A stretch of 64,000 nucleotides of DNA from Paenibacillus gyeongsangnamensis (GCF_027533625.1 NZ_JAQAGZ010000001.1:1-64000), one strand, 5' to 3'. Numbered from the stretch's first letter, positions 1 to 9,324 are shown. Notes: a model not told the origin generated them from the sequence alone. Numbers and translations: made by a program.

Positions 1-284
1 TGTAGGCAGGGGTGACATTTCAACCCTCAGATGCGGTTTAATAGGTTCGTGTTCCTCAACCGTCCCATGCTCAGCCTAGAAACTCATCTTGGCGTAACCG
101 CTTCGCCTCAAGCCCCGTTTCCTGCGGACTACGTCACCTTACCAGTGTCGGTAAGTCACCGCCGCTTCGGCTCACTTCTTCTCACAGCAGAAGAAGGGCA
201 TGCCTGTAAAAAAAATTCGGCATGCATTCCAATCATGCTCAAGTAACTGCGTTCCGTTGCAAGAACTCAGTTAGCTGGGCGTAC
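1..284 (-). mobile_element. Group II intron, 5' part, runs off the left edge
   Basis: Read on the minus strand, this stretch matches the first ~284 nt of the full intron at 37943-40241 with almost no differences, including the start GTACGCCCAGC, the CATGC inverted repeat and the 'gtgacttaccgac' segment. The 5' splice boundary is at 284/285, next to a broken IS3 transposase gene. Only the 5' ribozyme portion is in view; its reverse transcriptase gene would lie left of position 1. GTACG fits the group II GUGYG-type 5' end with one change. High confidence for identity because two copies define the boundary independently. Confidence 0.85.
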
Positions 285-600
285 CGTACTTTACGTCTAT
301 TTCCCAAAGTTGATTAGAGCCCCGGATTTCCCGGTTATTTGCCAGCTTTCTGGGATACTGCACCCGTTCTCGCCGTTGAGGCTGAAGGATGTCTAGTTCA
401 TAGCAAAGTCGATATACACCATGCTGCCGCTTGAGGCATACGGTTAATTTCGATAACCATAGGTTGACTCTTCCCCGGCAATGAGCTCCATCAGCCATTC
501 CTTGATCTGATTGTCACTGATGGGACGCTTTTGGTGGTTGAAAGAATACCCAGGGATTGGACGACCACCATTGTATACTCGTTCTAGCTTTATCCCCCCG
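285..600 (-). pseudogene. IS3-family orfB N-terminal remnant, truncated by intron
   Basis: Blocks of this stretch translate to the N-terminal half of the orfB product at 41275-42230 (GGRPIPG, IKEWLMELI, CLKRQ, LDILQPQRR, LANNREIR, QLWEIDVKYG) but not in one frame, and a few codons are missing after the CLKRQ block. The reading frame reaches the first catalytic aspartate (D of WEIDVKYG) and is then cut by the group II intron at 284/285. It is inactive. Confidence 0.8.
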
Positions 601-623
601 CGCAATCCATGTGTCGGCGATCT

Positions 624-950
624 CTATTTTGTCCGATAGGCGGGGTTCACCTTTTTTACGAGGTCACGCAGAATCGCTATCTCCAGATCCTTTTCACCCA
701 GCAGTTTCTTTAACTTGTCGTTCTCATGTTCCAACTCTTGAAATTCCTTGGGTGATGGCGTATAAGCCGTTATTTTTCTGGCTTCCGGAGCGGTCTTTTT
801 CCAATCTGTTTGTTTGGATTGACGAATCCATCGGGATAACATCTTGCCGTCAACTCCATGACGTCTTGCGACTTGACTGGCATTTCCTACTTCGAGTGCT
901 TCTTAGATGAGCTGCTGTTTAAATTCCTTGCTGTAACTCTTCCGCTGCAT
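624..950 (-). pseudogene. IS3-family orfA (copy 1), nonsense mutated
   Basis: The protein aligns along its length with orfA at 42198-42524: an N-terminal helix-turn-helix segment (ARRHG, LSRWIRQSK) followed by a leucine-rich coiled coil (ENDKLKKLLGEKDLEIAIL). The start at 950 is preceded by GGAGGG as in the intact copy. A TAA at 903-905 replaces a glutamine codon about 16 codons in, so the full OrfA cannot be made. The A6G slippery run used for -1 frameshifting into orfB is still present near its 3' end. Confidence 0.8.
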
Positions 951-1030
951 CTTTCATCCCTCCACTTTGCTTAATTCATATTGTAGTGGATTAAGGGAAG
1001 AGACTCAAAGGTAATTTCGGGGCTATAGAG

Positions 1031-1493
1031 AAGGTAGAATTGTGAACGTATCTTCCGCTTCGCACAAAAGTGCCTGGTTCGACTTAACTGACCCTTACTT
1101 GACCAAAGGGTTCTCGGCTTGGCGCGGCTACGCGCAGTCAAAGCTGGCGAACATCTGGTTCACCCGCGAACTGGCGAGAAGGCTTGCAGGTACTTCCACA
1201 ACGGCAAACAGCCTGCATCCGGGCGCAGTCAGTACGAACATAGGCATCGATCGCGATACCGGCTTCGGCAAGGCAATCCACGCCGTGCTGCGTCCATTCT
1301 TCCTCACCTCGGCGCAGGGCGCGGAGACGGCTCTTTATTTGGCTTCGAGCCGGAGGTTCGAACGGTCAATGGGGAGTACTTTTACAAAAAGAAAGTGGCG
1401 GCAACCTCTGCGAGAGCGGAAAATGATGAACAAGCACACCGGTTTTGGGAATGGAGCGAGCAAGAAGTCGGGCTCACATCGGTTCCTGTATAA
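1031..1493 (+). pseudogene. Short-chain dehydrogenase/reductase (SDR), 5' truncated and frameshifted
   Basis: The first readable codons give GRIVNVSSASH, the catalytic-serine strand of classical SDRs, followed by the YAQSK catalytic Tyr-Lys motif (Y and K separated by three residues) and the NSLHPGAVSTNIG segment typical of retinol-dehydrogenase-like SDRs. The Rossmann NAD(P)-binding half (TGxxxGIG) is missing: it was removed or displaced where the IS3 copy ends at about 1029. A one-base deletion near 1350 (after LASS) shifts the frame; the tail EVRTVNGEYFYKKK, FWEWSEQ continues to a stop at 1493. The rest is a non-functional C-terminal half. Confidence 0.8.
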
Positions 1494-1713
1494 GGCAGCT
1501 ATGATAAGCAAAAGGCACCGTTCTCAATATGGGTCAGTTTCAGTATAATCTACGTAATCAATTCTCTATAATTTGCAATTCGAAACAGCAAAGACTAGGA
1601 CTAACAGGAAAGTGCACAACGACCACATGCTGCCGGCATTACTGGGCGGCCTGTTCAGTTATAAAGGAAAAGATACAAGCATTATGCCAAGCCAGCGACC
1701 TAAGGATCATAGA

Positions 1714-1773
1714 AAGTCAAGCAAAAGTTGAACCTCGAATAAATTGTACCGAGGTTCAACTTTTACTTGACTT
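1714..1773. repeat. Long hairpin (about 24-bp stem)
   Basis: The arms AAGTCAAG..AAAAGTTGAACC and GGTTCAACTTTTACTTGACTT are complementary over about 24 positions with one mismatch around a 12-nt loop. It sits in 1494-1933, a 440-bp stretch with no credible gene. It has no T-run directly after the stem on the plus strand, so a terminator is less likely than a small inverted-repeat element. Confidence 0.6.
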
Positions 1774-1933
1774 AAATAGACTCTCGGTAGTCGAAGGGGG
1801 ATAAGAGCGGCAAATAGCGAAAACAACTGGAAATTCGGATATAACCGAAGTGCAAACTTCCGTTTTCAAGATATTTTCAAAAGTGGGCATGTCAAAGAAG
1901 CCGTTTCATTGGATTTTTTTTAAATGAGCCGGG

Positions 1934-2662
1934 TTATGCCACAGGCAGGTTCACAAGATTTCGAAGCTCTTTCAGCTTTTCTTCCTGGTGGACATACCAA
2001 GCGTCAATATGCTGGCACATTATAATGCCGTATGTGCGGATGTACCACATCTTCGTTGAGCGATGTCGGCCGGACTCCAATTTGTAATCGATCTTCTCCC
2101 GTTTGTTGGAACGTTCGACCGTCGTACGACGCTTGTAAATGAGCTTCCACTTTTCGGAGTCGCGAGGTGTTTCCGGGAAAAGCCGCGGGTTGTCTTTGCA
2201 GGATATATGGAAAGTACGTCCATGCTTCGCGGTTGTGCAGGGCTTCGAGCATAAGTTTTCCGTACCACGTTGTAGCGGGCAAATCCACTTGTGGCGCTTT
2301 CGTTTCTTTTCATAGCCGTTGCGGTGCATCTTCTTTCCAATGGGACAAATGGGAATGCCTTCTGGTGAGATGCGCATATCGCCGTCTGTCTCTCTCAGAT
2401 CGTAATAGTCACGCAGGTAGGTGGCTGTAAACGAAAGATCGGTAATAAGACAGCGGAGGATGAGGGGCCAGTCTGAGTTCACGAGCACGAGGATACCGCC
2501 GGAATAGTGCTGGCGAAGCTGCTGAAGCACAAAGCTTTGGTAAGCGGAATGCGAAACATAAACCGGTTTCAAGTGAAACACCCCAATTCGGTTGGTAAGG
2601 TAGAGGACACCCTTCTCACGCGATTTTGGGGCGACTTTTAAAAAGTCAAGTGTTTTTTGCAA
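1934..2662 (-). pseudogene. DDE transposase remnant
   Basis: The 242-residue frame has the C-terminal pattern of IS1182/IS4-like DDE transposases seen in Bacillales: a DxxYD segment (YLRDYYDLRETDGD), a basic cysteine-bearing stretch (HKWICPLQ, CSKPC) and the end motif YKRRTTVERSNKREKIDYKLE with the probable catalytic glutamate. The expected N-terminal helix-turn-helix region is absent and the catalytic aspartate region is atypical, so this is a deleted copy. The exact IS family is uncertain. No clear terminal repeats were found. Confidence 0.6.
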
Positions 2663-2711
2663 GAAATTGGCGAGTTTTAAAAATGTTTTTTCCAGTTTGA
2701 AGCTTGATCAA

Positions 2712-2744
2712 ATAAAAATTCCCCCCAATAAATTGGGAGGAATC
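2712..2744 (-). terminator. Rho-independent terminator after the DUF1501 gene
   Basis: On the minus strand, TTCCTCCCAAT pairs with ATTGGGGGGAA and is followed by TTTTTA. It lies about 60 bp past the stop at 2805 and closes the three-gene minus-strand operon 6842-2805. Confidence 0.65.
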
Positions 2745-2804
2745 TCATATTGATGGTACGAGCAGAGCCTTGTTCCATCTGCCTCGGCATTGCCGAGAGG
2801 CTAT

Positions 2805-4013
2805 TTAAAATATTGGGAGGGTTTCGTAGGTCTTTCCGAACATAATGGACTTAGTAGGAATGCCCATCCACGATTCAGCTAGGGTTCCAAAGACTGAACG
2901 GAAGTCGATTCCATACTTGAAGTCTCCGAAGGCATCGAGATTATGAAAGTTCGGAAGGTCTCCGTAAAGTCCTCCCTTTACCTTTCCTCCGATGACAAAT
3001 ACCGGATTCGCGGTTCCGTGGTCAGTTCCTCCGCTTGCGTTTTCGTGAACTCGCCGACCGAATTCACTGTAGACCACGATCACGACTCGATCCAGTACAT
3101 TTCGCTGTCGGAGGTCTTGGTAGAAGGCATAGAGGTTTTGGTCGAACGTGGACAACACTCTCGCATGGGAGTTTCGTTCTGACTCGTGTTCGTCGAAACC
3201 TCCTTCAAGTTCGGTTACGTAGGCTTTCGTCGACAAACCGGAAGCGATACATTGGGCAATAAAACTTAAACGTTGAGAGAATCCGTATTTAGAAGGATAA
3301 AGACTAGTCGGGTCTTGATATTTACTCGTTTTTACAAGTCTGTCCGATGCGGTTAACGCGGATAAACCTCGGTCGAAGTTGTTGTACATAGCCGAGATAG
3401 CACGGTCACGGCGGGCGATCTCGTCGGCTTTCGCGTGCATAACGAATTTAAATGCTCGGGGATCGTCTATACGTGGATACTGTAAGTTTTCAGCATCTAG
3501 TGCTTTTGTCGTTGCACCGACCGTTAAGGCAAACAGCGGGTCTTTCTTCTCGTTCGCAAGATCAGTATAACGTCCTACCCATCCGGTAGTTTCAATTCGA
3601 TTCGGAGAAGACGTTTGCCATATCTCCTGAGCTTCGAAATGAGAACGGCTGGAATCAGGATAACCTACGTTCTGGATAATTGCAAGTTTACCGTCTCCGT
3701 AAATCGACGATAAACCTTTAAGAGATTGTTGAAATGCGAGAGTGTTATTTATCTGGATAACTTCATTTTGCTTATAGCCGATCGTCGGGCGAGCATCGTA
3801 GTAGGCTCCGATTCCGTAGGGAATGATCGTGTTAAGACCATCATTACCTCCTGTTAACTGAATAACTACGAGCACAGGGTCCGTAGAGGCAACAGAATCG
3901 GCTTTTACGAATTGTTCGGCGAAACTATTAAATAAGAGCGGGGTCAGCCCGAAAGCGGTCATTGTTTTTAGGGACAGTCCTAAGAATTCCCTTCTGCTCA
4001 TCGGATTACTCAT
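2805..4013 (-). CDS. DUF1501 family secreted protein
   Basis: A 402-residue protein starting with a twin-arginine-like leader (SRREFLGLSLK, then a hydrophobic stretch), which suggests Tat export. The alkaline-phosphatase-superfamily pattern of DUF1501 is plain: QLTGGNDGLNTIIPY near the N-terminus, the central SHFEAQEIWQT segment, and SEFGRR, GGTDHGTANPVFVIGG near the C-terminus. ATG 4013 is chosen because AAGGAG lies 8 nt upstream; an upstream in-frame GTG would have no room for a ribosome binding site. It is 12 bp behind the DUF1800 gene. The pair DUF1800-DUF1501 is widespread in bacteria but its biochemical role is not established; a metal-dependent hydrolase acting outside the membrane is an inference from the fold. 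Confidence 0.9.
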   Translation of the reverse strand: MSNPMSRREFLGLSLKTMTAFGLTPLLFNSFAEQFVKADSVASTDPVLVVIQLTGGNDGLNTIIPYGIGAYYDARPTIGYKQNEVIQINNTLAFQQSLKGLSSIYGDGKLAIIQNVGYPDSSRSHFEAQEIWQTSSPNRIETTGWVGRYTDLANEKKDPLFALTVGATTKALDAENLQYPRIDDPRAFKFVMHAKADEIARRDRAISAMYNNFDRGLSALTASDRLVKTSKYQDPTSLYPSKYGFSQRLSFIAQCIASGLSTKAYVTELEGGFDEHESERNSHARVLSTFDQNLYAFYQDLRQRNVLDRVVIVVYSEFGRRVHENASGGTDHGTANPVFVIGGKVKGGLYGDLPNFHNLDAFGDFKYGIDFRSVFGTLAESWMGIPTKSIMFGKTYETLPIF

Positions 4014-4025
4014 CGAATACACTCC

Positions 4026-5273
4026 TTAGGTATACTGTGCTTCGGGAGACACATAGACTAGATACAATAAACCTCTCAGCAACTGCATAGGGTCATTTTG
4101 CCCGTTCGCGTAGTCGTTTAAAGCTTTTCTTGTAGTCGGGGAGATGTCGTAGTATCCCGCATAGTCTAGGACTTGATCTACAGCGGCAGTTCCCGTTGAC
4201 TTATCTAGACCTAGTTTTTCATATGTCGCGGTATTGCAGATTTTCTCAGCGTAGTTTCCGCGAGCAAATAGATAACTTGCCGAGAGCCACCAATTGCCGC
4301 CCTTCCATCCGGCGACGTTCGGGGGTTTAAAGAGAGTCATACCCATTTGGTTTACGAGGTAGAGATCATGAATTGAGAATTCATAGGTCGGAACTTTCCT
4401 TATCAAGTCGGTCATATATTCCGTAGGGTCTTTCACTATCGATCTTAAGGCTTTATCAGAATAGAAAGTGTCCGATAGGAAGATATCTCGGAATAGACCT
4501 TTTATATCGTACCCACTATCGAAGAAGCGGTCAGCAAAGGGTTTGATATCCTGCTCGGTAGGATTCGGGAATACGAACTTATTCCAGACCTTCCTTACAA
4601 TAAAGTTCGCACATTCTCGCGTAGATGTTAGAATCCGAATGACATCATTAAGATCATAGTCGCCACGTTTACGGAAGACTGTTTTGAAGGAATCGTCAAA
4701 AGAGTTCCGGTCAAAATAGACGGTCTCGGATTCACTATTTAGTCTCCAACCGGTCAGAGACTTTGCAACGTCTTTTACGTCATCCTGATTATAGTTTTCG
4801 ACGCCGACTGTAAAGAGTTCCATAAGCTCTCGGGCGTAGTTTTCGTTAGGAGCTTTCTTCACGTTGGAACGATTATTTAGGTATATCATCATTGCAGGTT
4901 CGATAGAGACCTCATACAGGAAGGTCTTAAAATTTCCAAGAGCGTGAGATCGGAGAAATTGATTCTGCTCAGCCATATAAACCGGACTCACCGAAGTTAA
5001 AGACGATGTAAAATGATTATGCCAGAACAAAGTCATTTTCTCCAAGAAAGAGTTCGCGGTAGTTATGATTTCGTTATACCACCAAAATATCAATTCTTCG
5101 TTACTATTTTGATAGGTCAAGTCGACATTAGGACTCGGAGAGGTAGCGGGGGCATTCAGTATTTGGTCTACGATATCCTTGATCGGAGTACTTAGGTAGC
5201 TCTCAACTTCCGACTTCGATGTACCAAACCGAGTTCGGCGTAGTAGGTGCAATATTTTCTCTTTATCGTTCAT
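4026..5273 (-). CDS. DUF1800 family protein
   Basis: A 415-residue protein with the family's signature blocks: HLLRRTRFG at the N-terminus, MTLFWHNHFTSS (about residue 80), NYARELMELFTVGV followed by the DVAKSLTGW block (about 145-175), and PPNVAGWKGGNWW near residue 320. The function of DUF1800 is unknown; it nearly always sits beside DUF1501 as here, and the two are co-transcribed with an SLH-domain protein (gap 6 bp upstream). No signal peptide is obvious, so it may be exported with a partner or stay inside. High confidence in family, none in activity. Confidence 0.9.
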   Translation of the reverse strand: MNDKEKILHLLRRTRFGTSKSEVESYLSTPIKDIVDQILNAPATSPSPNVDLTYQNSNEELIFWWYNEIITTANSFLEKMTLFWHNHFTSSLTSVSPVYMAEQNQFLRSHALGNFKTFLYEVSIEPAMMIYLNNRSNVKKAPNENYARELMELFTVGVENYNQDDVKDVAKSLTGWRLNSESETVYFDRNSFDDSFKTVFRKRGDYDLNDVIRILTSTRECANFIVRKVWNKFVFPNPTEQDIKPFADRFFDSGYDIKGLFRDIFLSDTFYSDKALRSIVKDPTEYMTDLIRKVPTYEFSIHDLYLVNQMGMTLFKPPNVAGWKGGNWWLSASYLFARGNYAEKICNTATYEKLGLDKSTGTAAVDQVLDYAGYYDISPTTRKALNDYANGQNDPMQLLRGLLYLVYVSPEAQYT

Positions 5274-5279
5274 AAAAGT

Positions 5280-6842
5280 TTACCTCACCGTCAATATTAG
5301 TTGACCAAGATCAGTGCCGCCGTAAGAAACATTAATTTTACTCTGTCCGGTAGGGAGATTAACTCCTGAAACAGAAACATTACCGTTCGCGTCGGCTATG
5401 TTAGCCCCACTTAGGTCTAGGTTATCACTCTTGATAGTAAAGTTCTTCGGGTCTACGGAAATTCTCAGCTTTTGTCCTAATTGATCTTTTACTGAGAAGC
5501 TAAAGGATGTATCTCCGGACTTAAGTTCCTCTGGAGAATAAACCAAGGAGGTAGGGATTTGCTCGGGAAAAATCTCTAGTCTCGCTTGATAGGAGAAGTC
5601 ACCAACAATAATTCCTACCTGCGCAATTCCAGGAGTGACAGGTATCAATTTTCCGGTATTATCGACTTTCACTATCCGCTCGTCGGTACTATAATACGTA
5701 TGATCCCCGATGTCTATATCTTTTAAGTTAACAGAAGTTCCATTTTGATCAACAGCGGTGTCCACTACCATCATCAGGTCGAGGTCACGATTCCCATCAT
5801 TTTGTACGGTAACGTACTTAGAGTCCCAAGTCTTACCTGAGAGAGTTACCGTTTTAAACGATGTAGGTCGATATCCTACGCCGGCGTCGTAGATAGTAGC
5901 CGTTGTCGCGGCAGAGTCTATAATCTTCCCTTTTCGATCCTTTAAGGTCGCAGTATATGTTACAGTTGAGCCAACAGGGAGCGGATTCGAAGTATTGTCG
6001 AAGTATCCGTCTTTTGTTACATGAGGGTCGTCACTAGAGAATTCCACGGTTTCCCCATCACGGAGAGGTACGGAATCACCATTTTCGTTATATGTTAGAT
6101 ACAGAAGGCGGTCTTTCTCGACTTCGCCAGCATGTATCGATAGGCGAGTCTTAAAGGTCTTAATTGTTTTCACAGGAGAACCTTGCCACGTTACGGTAAA
6201 ATTATAATTCAATCCGTTGTACTCGATAGTCTCCCAAGTTTGTCTTGCAGGCTGGAGGGAAGGTACGATTATCGTCGTTGTTTTTCCGTTCGTAAAGGTT
6301 ACGTCAACTGAAGTAGGTGAGGTAGCGATCGCTTTCGTGATTGCGAGCGTTGAAGGTTCGGAGTCATGTGTTCGCTTATACTCTGCGAGTGCTACGGCGG
6401 CGATATCACCGCGCTTTATCGGGGTATCGATTTCAGAGACGGTTTCGGGAATTCCTGCACGTCCGAGAATAAGGTTAACTTCATGACCGGTAACGTGGTC
6501 GTCAGGATAGAAAAGAGTATCGGTCTTTCCGTTAATCCATCCTTTTGCGTTCGCGGTAGCAACTACACTATCCGACCAATGGGTTTTCGTATCCTCGAAT
6601 TTACTATGATCGGAAGCAAGCGGAAGTTCAAGAAGGCGAACGAGCACCGCAGTAAACTCTGCGCGGGTAACAAGGTCGTCTTCTCGGAAGTCGGTCATAA
6701 CCGATTTATCCTTTAGGATTTCGAAGTCAGATTGACTATGGGTTTCAGATAGTACAGGGTGCTTTTGCTGAGCGATCGCGTTCGCACAAGAAGAAGTCAT
6801 TAGACCTAATAACAGCAGGGTCGTAAAGATTCGTGATTTCAT
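5280..6842 (-). CDS. S-layer-homology domain protein with Ig-like (Big-type) region
   Basis: A 520-residue secreted protein. It opens with a hydrophobic leader ending LMTSSCANA, which could be a lipobox (TSSC) or a plain signal peptide. Residues ~50-155 hold SLH-type motifs (LVTRAEFTAVLVRLLEL, THWSDSVVATANAKGWING, FYPDDHVTGHEVNLIL), expected to bind pyruvylated cell-wall polymer. The remainder is beta-rich with Big_2-like segments (STDERIVKVDNTGKLIPVTPGIAQV). The start is supported by TAGGAGGTACGT just upstream. It is first of the operon SLH-DUF1800-DUF1501, so it may anchor the DUF1501/DUF1800 proteins at the cell surface (inference). Confidence 0.85.
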   Translation of the reverse strand: MKSRIFTTLLLLGLMTSSCANAIAQQKHPVLSETHSQSDFEILKDKSVMTDFREDDLVTRAEFTAVLVRLLELPLASDHSKFEDTKTHWSDSVVATANAKGWINGKTDTLFYPDDHVTGHEVNLILGRAGIPETVSEIDTPIKRGDIAAVALAEYKRTHDSEPSTLAITKAIATSPTSVDVTFTNGKTTTIIVPSLQPARQTWETIEYNGLNYNFTVTWQGSPVKTIKTFKTRLSIHAGEVEKDRLLYLTYNENGDSVPLRDGETVEFSSDDPHVTKDGYFDNTSNPLPVGSTVTYTATLKDRKGKIIDSAATTATIYDAGVGYRPTSFKTVTLSGKTWDSKYVTVQNDGNRDLDLMMVVDTAVDQNGTSVNLKDIDIGDHTYYSTDERIVKVDNTGKLIPVTPGIAQVGIIVGDFSYQARLEIFPEQIPTSLVYSPEELKSGDTSFSFSVKDQLGQKLRISVDPKNFTIKSDNLDLSGANIADANGNVSVSGVNLPTGQSKINVSYGGTDLGQLILTVR

Positions 6843-7005
6843 ACGTACCTCCTAATTCCATTGATTTAGCAGATAAACTCAAGGTCGTAGGTATTCTACC
6901 TTGGGTTCGTCTCGTTGATTGTACGGTTTCGTTAGTTTCGTTAGGTTCTGGTCCATAATCGTATTTAGTTGATGCATAAGCAGGTGATGTTACAAATAGC
7001 ATCAA
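6745..7005 (-). CDS. Short secreted ORF, probably a truncated gene
   Basis: The 86-codon frame starts with the end of a clear signal peptide (ALMLFVTSPAYA, then ASTKYDYG); in-frame codons upstream to about 7034 add more leader residues (LLATG) but no start codon, so the 5' end seems lost or mutated. The 3' part overlaps the SLH gene start in another frame and probably is not conserved. It could be the stub of a secreted protein. Low confidence as a working gene. Confidence 0.3.
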   Translation of the reverse strand: MMLFVTSPAYASTKYDYGPEPNETNETVQSTRRTQGRIPTTLSLSAKSMELGGTYEITNLYDPAVIRSNDFFLCERDRSAKAPCTI

Positions 7006-7710
7006 CGCACCAGTTGCAAGTAGTATTCTTCAAAGTTATCCTCTATAAATTTTGATGTTTCTATCATTACTTATATCGAAATTGCTTTAAGAAAATATGA
7101 GAAATTTTTTTGTGGTATAACAATCTTGGTCAGGCTTGTGTTTGACATATGTATCAAATCAGGCATTTGGTACATATGTCTGGTGTTTATCGTTACGAAC
7201 GGGCAGGATAGTTACATTTGATCTTGCTCGACTGGACTGTTGACCTTTCATGTATTCATTGAAATTTTGTGTTTTAGTACGGTTAAAGGAGTAGGCATTA
7301 CCTCCATAAGTTACAGGATGTTTTTTAGAATGGTTGATTACTCAGTTGCTGATTTTATGACAACCATATTCATCGTGCTACACTGTTAGTTCCCGCCAAC
7401 AAAGAATGCACTTTCGGTCCCATTAGGAATATATCAGAACAACGCGAACGCTTGAATAACATTCGTTAGCATGATAATTTGAGTTTGTTTATGAAGATGG
7501 TCATTTCAATAAAAAGATAATGTCCAGCTGTAGGAGATCAGCAGGATCTACATGGGGAAGGATGATAAAGTTGCTTGTAAAAGTAAAGCTTGAACGTACT
7601 AAGGGCCCAGATGCGTGGATTCTACTATCGGATTAGAAGGTATGGTCTGGATTAAGAGGTATACTGCCGATAGGAGCAATCGGAAGAATAACTGATGGGA
7701 GGAGGGTACG
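7006..7710. other. 700-bp AT-rich intergenic region
   Basis: No credible coding sequence. It contains the palindrome at 7144-7180 and the likely promoter region of the sigma factor gene, but no strong -35/-10 pair was recognised. The base composition changes sharply from AT-rich here to GC-rich at 7711, which marks the edge of an acquired segment. Confidence 0.5.
7144..7180. repeat. Palindromic repeat, copy 1 of 3
   Basis: The arms GACATATGTATCAAAT and ATTTGGTACATATGTC are complementary at 15 of 16 positions around a CAGGC centre. Related sequences occur at 9961-9997 and 10915-10944, all intergenic. It could be a protein operator or a small repeat family. Confidence 0.65.
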
Positions 7711-8730
7711 ATGAACACGGATCTGATTACCCAGGCGAGGGAGGGCGATGGCGAGGCATTTCGTCAACTCGTTGAGCCCTATCAACGTGAGTTGCACGTC
7801 CACTGTTACCGGATTCTCGGTTCGACACATGATGCCGACGACGTCTTGCAGGAGACTTTGATGGCTGCCTGGCGCGGTTTAGGGGGGTTCAAGGAACGCG
7901 CCTCGATCCGTACTTGGCTCTACCGGGTCGCCACCAATCGCTGCTTAAATGCACTGCGATCTGTCAAAAGGCGTGCCAGTCGGCGCTTGCAAGCAGATGA
8001 TCTATTGGCCTCTCAACTTGATCTACCTGAGCCTAGTTCAGTAAGTGAGGCTCTATGGGTCGAGCCCTACCCGGACATTATGCTTGATTTTTCGACTGAT
8101 ATACAGCCAGGCCCGGAGGCCCGATACGAAATGAAGGAAGCGATCTCACTGGCCTTCATGACAGCGGTGCAAATGCTGCCTCCTCGGCAGCGCGGCGTTC
8201 TGATCCTACGCGATGTGCTCGGTTTCCAAGCCAGCGAGGTGGCGGAGGTGCTCGACTCGAGTGTGGAATCGGTAAATAGTGCCCTAAAGCGTGCCCGAGC
8301 CGCCTTGCAGCGCAGGCTTCCGCCATCAGAAGAGCAACCTTTGCCTCTTCCGGACTCACTAGAGCGAGAATTGATCGATCAGCTTACCCGAGCTTTCGAG
8401 GCTAGCAATGTAGATGGTATTGTTGCCCTTCTCGCCGAGGATGTCATGCTCACCATGCCGCCTGAGCCGATGCAGTATCACGGACGGGAACTTGTCGCCA
8501 GATTCCTTGCCGTTGTGACCTTGCAGGAGCGTCGCCGATATCGCACGGTCACGACTAGGGCCAACGGTCAACCTGCATTCGGCTTGTATATGTGTGAACC
8601 TGATGGCTCCGTGTTCCACGCACTCGGACTTCTTGTGTTCACCGTTGCCGGTAGCCGCATTAGCGCGATCACGCGATTCGACAACAGCATGTTGTCACTC
8701 TTCGGGCTACCGAAAAGTCTGCCGCGTTGA
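7711..8730 (+). CDS. ECF sigma factor with C-terminal SnoaL-like domain
   Basis: A 339-residue RNA polymerase sigma factor. Region 2 is at residues ~20-80 (HVHCYRILGSTHDADDVLQE, RTWLYRVATNRCLN) and region 4 at ~156-200 (LPPRQRGVLILRDVLG, SVNSALKRARAALQ). A long C-terminal extension (~225-335) resembles the NTF2/SnoaL domain of SigJ-like ECF factors (TIGR02960-type), where this domain modulates core binding; such factors usually lack a membrane anti-sigma. The start has GGGAGGAGGG upstream. GC content and codon use are much higher than in neighbours, which points to transfer, perhaps from an actinobacterium or GC-rich Firmicute. The two SRPBCC genes downstream are likely targets or co-acquired genes. 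Confidence 0.9.
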   Translation: MNTDLITQAREGDGEAFRQLVEPYQRELHVHCYRILGSTHDADDVLQETLMAAWRGLGGFKERASIRTWLYRVATNRCLNALRSVKRRASRRLQADDLLASQLDLPEPSSVSEALWVEPYPDIMLDFSTDIQPGPEARYEMKEAISLAFMTAVQMLPPRQRGVLILRDVLGFQASEVAEVLDSSVESVNSALKRARAALQRRLPPSEEQPLPLPDSLERELIDQLTRAFEASNVDGIVALLAEDVMLTMPPEPMQYHGRELVARFLAVVTLQERRRYRTVTTRANGQPAFGLYMCEPDGSVFHALGLLVFTVAGSRISAITRFDNSMLSLFGLPKSLPR

Positions 8731-8908
8731 ATCCAATGGACATGCGACGGCCATCCTCAATTGCCTCCTGAAAAAAGCCACGACATCATTTGTCGGGGGG
8801 CACCGCCCACTTTGTGTCCCGACCGGTGTCTATATGAATGAGAGGGTCGTTTTGAGCTGATAGCTCGAAAGTAAGAGCCTCAACCATTCATTTTTGAGGA
8901 GAATGTAT

Positions 8909-9298
8909 ATGCAAATTCATCTTGAAACCACGCTTCCAGCAGCACCCGAGCGTGTCTATGAGTTGCTCACGAATGGAGCGAAGTTCGGTGAGGTGACCGG
9001 GCAACCCGGCAAAGGGGGGGGCAGCGCCGGCGCCTACTTCTCGTTGTTCAACGACTGGCTTGAAGGGCGCCAGATCGAGCTAGTCCCGAACGAGCGAATC
9101 GTTCAGGCGTGGCGCTTCATGAACTGGGAGCCTGGCGTCTACTCGATCGTCCGCTTCACACTGACCCCTAATGGTGATGGCACGAAGCTGGTCGTCGACC
9201 AGGAGGGTGTCCCGGAGGCCTTTCATGAGCACGTGAAGACCAACTGGAAGCCGTTCTATTTTGAGCCGTTCGCGAAACATCTTGAGGGGCTGGCATAG
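8909..9298 (+). CDS. SRPBCC (AHSA1/START-like) domain protein
   Basis: A 129-residue single-domain protein of the AHSA1-type SRPBCC fold: the N-terminal LETTLPAAPERVYELLTN strand-helix, the IELVPNERIVQAWR central strand and a C-terminal helix with the NWKPFYFEPFAKHLE segment. Such proteins bind hydrophobic ligands in a deep pocket; the ligand cannot be predicted. ATG 8909 is preferred because GAGGAG lies 7-8 nt upstream; earlier in-frame TTG/ATG codons overlap that site. It is GC-rich like the sigma factor gene before it and the broken SRPBCC gene after it. Confidence 0.85.
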   Translation: MQIHLETTLPAAPERVYELLTNGAKFGEVTGQPGKGGGSAGAYFSLFNDWLEGRQIELVPNERIVQAWRFMNWEPGVYSIVRFTLTPNGDGTKLVVDQEGVPEAFHEHVKTNWKPFYFEPFAKHLEGLA

Positions 9299-9324
9299 AG
9301 AATTTCGTGCAAAGGAGACTGCCC

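Larger units (their letters stand above)
285..1029 (-). mobile_element. Degenerate IS3-family element, copy 1, split by the group II intron
   Basis: This is a decayed relative of the intact IS3-family element at 41253-42602. The orfA start, the A-rich frameshift site and the block around 985-1029 match the intact copy; conservation continues through the outer 'cggggct' segment to about 1029, which supports placing the IS end there. The 3' half of orfB lies beyond the intron and is outside the window. It has landed in a short-chain dehydrogenase gene whose coding resumes at about 1031. Confidence 0.8.

Noticed and set aside
1529..1804. Open frame covering the 1714-1773 hairpin
   Set aside because: It encodes both arms of the hairpin and has no family resemblance.
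2063..2430. Plus-strand frames opposite the transposase remnant
   Set aside because: Shadows of the minus-strand transposase reading.
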